The position numbers were made by a program, and so were the translations under genes. 64,000 nucleotides of DNA, from contig JAJYDW010000011.1 of NCBI GenBank assembly GCA_021790385.1, positions 1 through 64,000 of the forward strand. The letters run 5' to 3'. The stretch comes from Planctomycetota bacterium (GTDB lineage Bacteria; Planctomycetota; Phycisphaerae; WQYP01). The notes under the pieces were generated by a model. It ran no database searches, was not told where the DNA came from, and worked only from the letters and a program-made list of their open reading frames with translations. Below, piece by piece: positions 55,043-64,000 of the stretch (position 1 is the stretch's first letter; each line of letters starts with the position of its first letter).

Positions 55043-56170
55043 TTATGGCCCAGCGTCCGGAGCATCAGAATCCCATGCCTTCAGGCTGGACAAAGTATTG
55101 TCCCGGATGGCACGGCGAATGTCCAGCATCCACCGCTGGAAAAAATGGACGTTATGGAGCGATACCAAAGTCGGCCCCAGCATTTCGCCCACGGAAAACA
55201 GATGCCGAAGGTAGCCGCGGGAAAAATTTTGGCAGCAATAGGCATCACATTCCGCTTCAATCGGCCTGGTATCACGGATGTACTGGGCGTTTCTAAGCCG
55301 CAGCGGCCCGGTACGGGTAAAGGCCAGAGCATTGCGGCCATTGCGGGTGGGCAGGACGCAGTCAAACATATCCACGCCCTGTTTGACGGCTTCTAACATA
55401 TCACGCGGGTAACCAACACCCATCAAATATCGCGGCCGATCATAGGGTAAAAAGGGCACGGTATGCCCAATGGCCTGCACCATGCGGGCATGGCCTTCGC
55501 CCACCGCCAGGCCGCCGATGGCATAACCGTCAAAATTCAGGGCCGCCAATTCCTGGGCACAGTGTTGGCGTGCCTGCGGGTCCGTACCGCCCTGCACAAT
55601 GCCAAAGAGAGCCTGCCGCTGCGACACATCCAGATCATCATGAACCTGTTTGCTGACTTTGGCCCACGCCAGCGTGCGGGCCATGGCATCGGCCAAACGC
55701 TCGGACGGGCAATTGGCCGGCGGACAATCGTCAAAAGCCATGGCAATATCCGCTCCCAGCAGATGCTGAACGCGCATGGATTCCACCGGCCCTAAATGCA
55801 CCATGGTTCCATCAATATGCGAACGAAAATTTACCCCTGTATCATCAAAACTGCGCAGCTCTGAGAGCGAAAAAACCTGAAATCCGCCGGAATCCGTCAG
55901 CATGGGACGATGCCATCCGGTGAATTTCTGCAAGCCCCCCAGGGCTGCAACTGTTTCCGCTCCCGGTCGCAGCATCAGGTGATAAGTGTTGCCCAGCAGA
56001 ATTTCACATCCCGCAGCATCCAGCATTTGCGGGGTAAGCCCTTTGACGCTGCCGCGCGTTCCCACCGCCATGAAAGCAGGAGTTTCAAAGCTGCCATGGG
56101 GCGTGGAAACCCGGCCGGTGCGCGCCTGACAACCGGAATCCTGATGAAAAATTTCAAATTTGAGCGACAT
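55043..56170 (-). CDS. tgt: tRNA-guanine transglycosylase (queuosine)
   Basis: The enzyme exchanges guanine-34 of certain tRNAs for preQ1. The 375-residue protein has the active-site regions LTDSGGFQVFSL and DMFDCVLPTRNGRNALAFT, with the two catalytic aspartates, and the family's GGLAVGEGHARM. The zinc site is unusual: Cys308, Ala310, Cys312, Cys313 and His339, read from ECDAYCCQNF. The E. coli ligands are Cys302, Cys304, Cys307 and His333, so the second cysteine is missing and an extra one has appeared at the neighbouring position. Tgt heads tgt-yajC-secDF. The gene has no strong ribosome site. FolE2 (8990) could supply the early precursor. Confidence 0.96.
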   Translation of the reverse strand: MSLKFEIFHQDSGCQARTGRVSTPHGSFETPAFMAVGTRGSVKGLTPQMLDAAGCEILLGNTYHLMLRPGAETVAALGGLQKFTGWHRPMLTDSGGFQVFSLSELRSFDDTGVNFRSHIDGTMVHLGPVESMRVQHLLGADIAMAFDDCPPANCPSERLADAMARTLAWAKVSKQVHDDLDVSQRQALFGIVQGGTDPQARQHCAQELAALNFDGYAIGGLAVGEGHARMVQAIGHTVPFLPYDRPRYLMGVGYPRDMLEAVKQGVDMFDCVLPTRNGRNALAFTRTGPLRLRNAQYIRDTRPIEAECDAYCCQNFSRGYLRHLFSVGEMLGPTLVSLHNVHFFQRWMLDIRRAIRDNTLSSLKAWDSDAPDAGP

Positions 56171-56372
56171 AGAAAAGCTGTTATAAAAGCGAAACGGGCA
56201 ATGGTCCAGTGCCGATTGCCATCGGCGGCATCAAGCTCCGGTCCTGAAGGGTCCTGATGAGCCTTGAGCCGGGCAAGACCGAAGCCTGATCTTGGGCAGC
56301 GCAACCGATAATCCTAACCATTTGTTAATATTCAGCCTTGCCAGACGCCAAGGCTTCTGCGATAACGCACCG

Positions 56373-57803
56373 ATGAAACAAGGAATATCTGGTGCGGTTG
56401 GCGATGATAACGTACGGCGGCGGCTCAAGGCCGCGGGCCTGGTGGTGGTGTTGCTGGCGAGCCTGGTGCTGGCGGTGCAGTCCTATACCAAAGTGACCCG
56501 CCAGATGAACCAGAACGTGCATATCGATGCCTTCGATTCTTACATGAAAACGGTGCCGGCGTTTATCTATGCGCACAAGGCTTATACCAGCGACCGATTT
56601 CCACTGCCGCCGCTGGCGCTGTTATTTGTGGCTCCTTATACCCTGCTGTCGCGTCCGATGGCCCAGGCGGCCTGGGTTCTCACCAAGCCTTTTATGTTCG
56701 TGTCCATCTTTCTGCTCATGATTGCCATGGTGCGGCGGGCGGGGGTCCGGCTGGAAACCCTGGCGGTGCTGCTGGTGGCTGCGGGCTGGTTTTTTCCAGT
56801 GATCGGCGATGTGCAGGAAGGACAGATGAATCTGCTGATGCTGCTGCCCCTGGTAACCGGGCTGTGGCTGGCGCAAAGCGAAGCTCCACGGCACCAATGG
56901 GCTGCCGGGCTGATGGTGGCACTGGCGATATGCATTAAAGTAACGCCATTGGCATTTCTGGCTTATTTTATTTTTCGTCGGCGTTGGCGCATTGTGCTGG
57001 GCATACTGGCCGGCATTGGTCTGTGGTTATTTCTACTGCCGGCGCTGTTTTTTTCCTGGCACCAGAATATCGTCTGGCTGCGTCAGTGGACCTCCATCAT
57101 GATACTGCCTTATGTGACGGGGGGTGTAATCAAATTTGCTAACGGGGAATCGATCCCGGAATTGATGAAACGACTTTTGGAACATGTGCCGGCCTGGCAG
57201 GATATGTTGCATGGACATAAGGTTAATCATTATGTCAATATATTCAATTGGCCGCCGAAGGTGGTAACCTGGATCTGGCGGGGATTGCTGGCGGTGATTG
57301 CGGTGGCGGGGATGATCTGGGCGCGTCAACCCCTGAAAACCCTGCAATGCCGCCGGTATCTGATGGAAATCGGATGTATCGGCATGTTTATGCTCTGGGC
57401 GTCGGAACGCACCTGGGTACCGCACTATGTAACGCTTATCCTGGCACTAATGGCCACCGCCATGATTGCCAGTGACGCGATCGCACCGGAAAAAATGCGG
57501 CGCTGGGCGTGGATGGCACTCATTGGAGTTGCAGCCCTTATGCCATGGACTTCGGATTTGGCCAAAATGTTTGGTCGCGACGGCCGGCATTATTTCGATT
57601 CCATGGACGTGGTGTTATGGGCTTCTTTGCTGCTGGCGGCGGTGCTGATAAGGAGTCGCTACCCGGCTTTGACGCTCGACCCGCAGATGCCGCAGGCATC
57701 GCCAACGGAGGTGCCGTCCGACCGCCGCTGTCACGTGATGCGGTTTGCCGGAAGGGTGGTTCCAGCGCGGTGGCGGCGTACCGAGCCTGTGACCGAGGAT
57801 TGA
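56373..57803 (+). CDS. GT87-like polyprenol-dependent membrane glycosyltransferase
   Basis: The 476-residue membrane protein has about ten hydrophobic segments and looks like the GT87/DUF2029 family of mannosyltransferase-type enzymes that use lipid-linked sugars. Clues are DAFDSYMKTVPAFIYAHKAYTS in the first outer loop, with an acidic residue that serves as catalytic Asp in such enzymes, QEGQMNLLMLLPLVTGLWLA, and KVTPLAFLAYFIFRRRW. Donor and acceptor are unknown. ATG 56373 has no good ribosome site; the frame is open to 56292. It ends by overlapping the ispH 3' end by 73 bases on the opposite strand. Confidence 0.78.
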   Translation: MKQGISGAVGDDNVRRRLKAAGLVVVLLASLVLAVQSYTKVTRQMNQNVHIDAFDSYMKTVPAFIYAHKAYTSDRFPLPPLALLFVAPYTLLSRPMAQAAWVLTKPFMFVSIFLLMIAMVRRAGVRLETLAVLLVAAGWFFPVIGDVQEGQMNLLMLLPLVTGLWLAQSEAPRHQWAAGLMVALAICIKVTPLAFLAYFIFRRRWRIVLGILAGIGLWLFLLPALFFSWHQNIVWLRQWTSIMILPYVTGGVIKFANGESIPELMKRLLEHVPAWQDMLHGHKVNHYVNIFNWPPKVVTWIWRGLLAVIAVAGMIWARQPLKTLQCRRYLMEIGCIGMFMLWASERTWVPHYVTLILALMATAMIASDAIAPEKMRRWAWMALIGVAALMPWTSDLAKMFGRDGRHYFDSMDVVLWASLLLAAVLIRSRYPALTLDPQMPQASPTEVPSDRRCHVMRFAGRVVPARWRRTEPVTED

Positions 57804-58699
57804 TTTCTTTTTCGCCAGCGGTGCGCAGGTGATGGCACCAGGGGCTGGGCCACGGGACTCCTGGCGATGGTGGAAAGAGCGTGGTACACGGCATCAATAG
57901 TTTCAGGCAGGGTGCTGGTGCCGGCGGTAAGACCCACGACTTGTACACCTTCAAACCATTGTTGCTGAAGTTCCGCGGCACATTGTACGTGCCAGGCGGG
58001 AATGCCGCGCTGGTGGCAGCGGTCCACCAGGCGACGGGTGTTATTGGAATTCTGGCCGCCGACCACGACCATGGCCTGCACTTGATTGAGCAACTCTTCC
58101 AGCGCGGTCTGGCGGTCTTTGGTGGGCTGGCATACCGTGTCGATGAATTGAATGTGGGCCTGGGGGTTAAGCTTGGCCACTTTGGCTCGAACCGCGGCAG
58201 CCACGGTGGATGGAGTGGTGGTTTGGCAGAGAATACCCAGTTTGGTAAAGGGATAGGTTTGAACGGTAGCGGGACTTTCCACAATGGTAAACGAGTTAAG
58301 ATCTTCCACAATGCCGTTGACTTCCACATGGCCGGGTGTGCCGATGACGATCACATGGCAGCCCTTCTCCTGCAGACGATGAGCGGCGGCGTGGGCCTTT
58401 TTGACCAGCGGACAGGTGGTATCAACAAGTTCTTTGCCCGCGGCCAGCAGGGCGCTGCGCATTTTTTCACTGATACCATGGGCTGTTACCAATACGTGAG
58501 TGGAATCCGGCAGTCTATCGCGCGAACGCTCGTCCACCATGCCAAAGCCGCGTGCGGCCAGCCGCCGGTTGACCACTGGGTTATGCACCAGTTGTCCAAA
58601 TATCGTTACCTGCACCGGATTGGAGATGGTTTGAGTTTTGGCCAGGGCATCACGTACGCCAAAACACATGCCCATGTCCTGCGCTTTGAGAATTTGCAT
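57731..58699 (-). CDS. ispH: 4-hydroxy-3-methylbut-2-enyl diphosphate reductase (IspH/LytB)
   Basis: This is the last enzyme of the methylerythritol phosphate route to isoprenoids, with a 4Fe-4S cluster. The 322-residue product has the three cluster cysteines Cys12 (MGMCFGVRDA), Cys96 (DTTCPLV) and Cys190 (DTVCQPT), the substrate residues His39, His74 and His124, and the catalytic Glu126 (GHVEVNG). ATG 58699 has AAGGAGTG upstream. The last 30 or so residues (from PSPAHRW) are outside the conserved fold and overlap the 3' end of the GT87-like gene on the other strand. No other isoprenoid gene is near. Confidence 0.96.
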   Translation of the reverse strand: MQILKAQDMGMCFGVRDALAKTQTISNPVQVTIFGQLVHNPVVNRRLAARGFGMVDERSRDRLPDSTHVLVTAHGISEKMRSALLAAGKELVDTTCPLVKKAHAAAHRLQEKGCHVIVIGTPGHVEVNGIVEDLNSFTIVESPATVQTYPFTKLGILCQTTTPSTVAAAVRAKVAKLNPQAHIQFIDTVCQPTKDRQTALEELLNQVQAMVVVGGQNSNNTRRLVDRCHQRGIPAWHVQCAAELQQQWFEGVQVVGLTAGTSTLPETIDAVYHALSTIARSPVAQPLVPSPAHRWRKRNQSSVTGSVRRHRAGTTLPANRIT

Positions 58700-58770
58700 G
58701 AATCACTCCTTGTGCAGCGGTTGCCAAATAACAGACATACTTTGCAACGCAAAGTAACAGGTCAAAAAAA

Positions 58771-59154
58771 TTATGCCGTTCGCGGGCGCAGCGTCGCCCC
58801 GGATTCCGGCTGCCGGGTAAGCTGGGACGCATCCGCCACCACGCGCTCCAGGCGGGTTACGTATTCGAGAAATCGGCGGCGGCCATGCTCGGTAAGCCGG
58901 GCCAGAGTCTGCGGCCGCTTATTCCGTGTGCCTTTCCACATCTGCACCAGGTCCGCTTCCTGCAAAATGGCCAGGTGGCGGCTTAAGTTGCCATCCGTAA
59001 GCGAGCAAAGCTCTTTTAATTCGTTAAACAGCAGGCCTTCGGAATATCCTGCCAGCGAGGCAATAATGCTCAGCCGGGCCTTTTCGTGAATGATGCGGTC
59101 AAGGCCGTCGTAGGCGTATCGGCCGGCGGTCTTTTCCAGGTCAGACGGGTTCAT
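58771..59154 (-). CDS. Winged-helix transcription regulator
   Basis: The 127-residue protein has a winged helix with LSIIASLAGYSEGLLFNELK, a recognition region LTDGNLSRHLAILQEADLVQ and a basic wing (KGTRNKRPQTLARLTEHGRR). It resembles the ArsR/MarR-like group often paired with membrane proteins. No metal-binding cysteine pattern is evident. It is the second gene of a pair: its ATG lies 14 bases inside the 3' end of the membrane protein gene. A perfect palindrome ahead of the pair (59817-59833) is a good candidate binding site, which would mean autorepression. Confidence 0.87.
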   Translation of the reverse strand: MNPSDLEKTAGRYAYDGLDRIIHEKARLSIIASLAGYSEGLLFNELKELCSLTDGNLSRHLAILQEADLVQMWKGTRNKRPQTLARLTEHGRRRFLEYVTRLERVVADASQLTRQPESGATLRPRTA

Positions 59155-59761
59155 GTTTTCGCTCCAGGGTGTAATAAAGTATGGCCGCGGTGACGAGTTG
59201 GCCGATGCCGAAAACCACCCCCATGATCCAGGGGTTGAACATCAGCGCACCATGAAAAGTTACCATGCAGAATATTCCCGCCAGTAAATAAAAGCTACCG
59301 CTATAAATGGTGGCTCGAGGTAAGATCCGGCTGGAAGCGAGAATGCCCAGCGAAAACAAGATCATCCACAATGGGGGTAATATCCAGACGGCGACGGCAA
59401 CAAAACGAAACATCAGGTAAGTTAAAGCGCCGCCGGCCAGAAGACTGGGCAGAAAACTTTCCACCGCCAGCAGCGTCAGGCGCGTTTGCACATCGGAATT
59501 GAGCCTGCGGCAGCGCAAAATCATTTCCAGTGCGATGATCATCAAACTTACCGTGGCGGCGGCAATCCACAGCAGCAGGTAAAGCCCGACATGCCGGGCC
59601 GGATGATCCAGCAACTGCGATTGAATGATGGCCGTACACACGGCGATGGCAGCGGAAAACAGGGCCGTGGCGCTGCGATAACCGCGAAACACCTGGCTGG
59701 CCGCCATTTGCGCGTGTATTTGCGAAATCTGCGATATGGCGTGGCGCAATTCCACCGGCAC
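59141..59761 (-). CDS. Multi-pass membrane protein paired with regulator
   Basis: The 206-residue protein has about six hydrophobic segments, starting after a polar N-terminus (ISQIHAQMAASQVFRGYRSA). I do not recognise its function. It overlaps the winged-helix regulator by 14 bases and shares a promoter region with it, a layout typical of regulator/integral-membrane pairs. The start is a GTG at 59759-59761 with AAGG immediately before it, so the true start may be a few codons downstream. Confidence 0.72.
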   Translation of the reverse strand: MPVELRHAISQISQIHAQMAASQVFRGYRSATALFSAAIAVCTAIIQSQLLDHPARHVGLYLLLWIAAATVSLMIIALEMILRCRRLNSDVQTRLTLLAVESFLPSLLAGGALTYLMFRFVAVAVWILPPLWMILFSLGILASSRILPRATIYSGSFYLLAGIFCMVTFHGALMFNPWIMGVVFGIGQLVTAAILYYTLERKHEPV

Positions 59762-59816
59762 ACCTTGATAAAAGCCAACTCTTCATACGACCGCTATCGG
59801 CTGGCGGTTCTTAATT

Positions 59817-59833
59817 ACTTTATACTATAAAGT
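59817..59833. promoter_or_regulatory. Perfect 17-base palindrome, candidate operator
   Basis: ACTTTATA-C-TATAAAGT has two perfect 8-base arms. On the minus strand the sequence contains TATAGT, a possible -10 box, about 55 bases before the membrane protein GTG. A protein bound here would block that promoter. The winged-helix protein encoded in the same pair is the obvious candidate. Confidence 0.6.
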
Positions 59834-59959
59834 TAAAAATGCAAGCGGCCACAAAACTTCTTCACAAGCTTTTGGGGTTGGCCCACGGCAACAGGCCGGT
59901 GATGAGATAGCCGGCCACGCCATGTTGGGGACTGCGCAAATTGCCTGGCTCCAGCGAGA

Positions 59960-63350
<3,391 letters not shown>

Positions 63351-63362
63351 AGGGCGCGGCTT

Positions 63363-64000
63363 TTATTCCAACCGCGGCCCAAACAGTCGCCGGGCGTTGG
63401 CGGTGGTGGATTGGGCCAGCGCTTCCGCGCATACACCGCGCTGGGCCGCCACCCGCGCAGCCACATGCACCACAAACGCCGGCTCATTGATTTTGATTTT
63501 GCGTACCGGTTCAGGGCTTAAATAGGGACTATCCGTTTCCACCAGCAACCGATTCTCCGGAACCAGCATGGCCACCGCCCGCACGTCCGGGGCGTTTTTA
63601 TACGTAACGATACCGGTGATGCCCACATAAGCACCCCGTTTAAGCCAACGGTCGGCTTCCTCGGCGGTGCCGGTAAAACAGTGCACCACGTGGGGAACAT
63701 CTGCATAATCAGCCATGATGCTAAGGGCATCGGCATGGGCATCGCGTACGTGTAAAATGGCCGGCAGCTTCAATTGCCGGGCCAGTTCCAACTGCTGGAT
63801 GAATACCGGGCGCTGCAAAGCAGCATTGGCGGATGGTCCATGATAATCCAAACCACATTCGCCCACCGCCAGCAGCCGCGGCTGCCCGGCAAAAAGCGCC
63901 CGCATGGCCGCGATGAAATCCGACGGTATTTCCCCGGCCAGGTGCGGATGCACGGCAATGGCCCCGAAAACCTGGGGATAAAGGCCGATGGCATCAACCA
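63363..64000 (-). CDS. tatD: TatD-family metal-dependent hydrolase (5' end missing)
   Basis: This frame runs off the right edge of the window, so its start lies outside. The visible 211 residues show the TatD fold: AIAVHPHLAGE, AVGECGLDYHGPSANAALQR with the metal-binding Glu, LPAILHVRDAHADAL, VVHCFTGTAEEADRWLKRG, and LLVETDSPYLSPEPVR with the final Asp. Family members are DNases or proofreading hydrolases. Its stop is 12 bases from the convergent katG stop. Confidence 0.92.
   Translation of the reverse strand, partial: VDAIGLYPQVFGAIAVHPHLAGEIPSDFIAAMRALFAGQPRLLAVGECGLDYHGPSANAALQRPVFIQQLELARQLKLPAILHVRDAHADALSIMADYADVPHVVHCFTGTAEEADRWLKRGAYVGITGIVTYKNAPDVRAVAMLVPENRLLVETDSPYLSPEPVRKIKINEPAFVVHVAARVAAQRGVCAEALAQSTTANARRLFGPRLE

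Overview
The window looks like chromosomal DNA of a free-living, GC-rich planctomycete, most likely of the Phycisphaerae. This is inference from marker content, not from an rRNA gene. The markers are two exosortase-type (PEP-CTERM) secreted proteins, an H-X9-DG pseudopilin, a large secreted protein of the DUF4838 alpha-glucuronidase-like type, a protein carrying a planctomycete-typical LGDxWW...RRA.xWYxxAL segment twice, a fused SecDF, and intergenic islands built from degenerate repeats. I see no rRNA, tRNA, CRISPR array, transposase or phage gene.

Layout. 1-1009 is a repeat island. A TPP riboswitch (1010-1102) then precedes thiC. From 3023 to 10365 nearly everything is on the minus strand: a cupin, a pyruvate dehydrogenase E1 pair with a GH88 hydrolase directly behind it, a PEP-CTERM protein with its own promoter and a hairpin leader, then folE2 and hisI. 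10925-14572 is a plus-strand sugar operon (two Gfo/Idh oxidoreductases and a sialate-type esterase). It converges on a K+-independent proton pyrophosphatase. 17510-26690 holds a GNAT, a large exported protein of unknown function, a glycogen-synthase-like glycosyltransferase, a small membrane protein, a decayed ClC channel and an intact ClC-CBS channel. 27024-37621 is mostly housekeeping: csrA, an L,D-transpeptidase, recA, a membrane protein with a YnbE/YdbL-like lipoprotein, homoserine dehydrogenase with a phosphoglycerate-mutase-like putative homoserine kinase, galU and a CBM9-like secreted protein.

37914-44663 is the most distinctive accessory locus. A XylR/AraC-type regulator is divergent from a PEP-CTERM protein, a pseudopilin and the 1190-residue DUF4838-type protein. 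That last gene contains a fresh, almost perfect 459-bp tandem duplication of a carbohydrate-binding-like module. The shared intergenic region carries two spaced copies of a TTAA-N5-TTAA direct repeat. The parts suggest regulated surface breakdown of a glucuronate-bearing polysaccharide.

44988-48997 is an LplT/Aas-like phospholipid repair pair in which the Aas protein has an acyl-carrier domain between its two enzymes. After a TIM-barrel isomerase and a second repeat island, which matches the first in inverted orientation, come secDF, yajC and tgt in the usual order, a GT87-type transferase overlapping ispH tail to tail, and a winged-helix regulator with its membrane partner. The window ends with oxyR/katG, with a near-perfect four-part OxyR box between them, and the 3' part of a tatD-like gene.

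All statements come from reading the sequence by eye. Family names rest on recognised motifs, and no database search was run.
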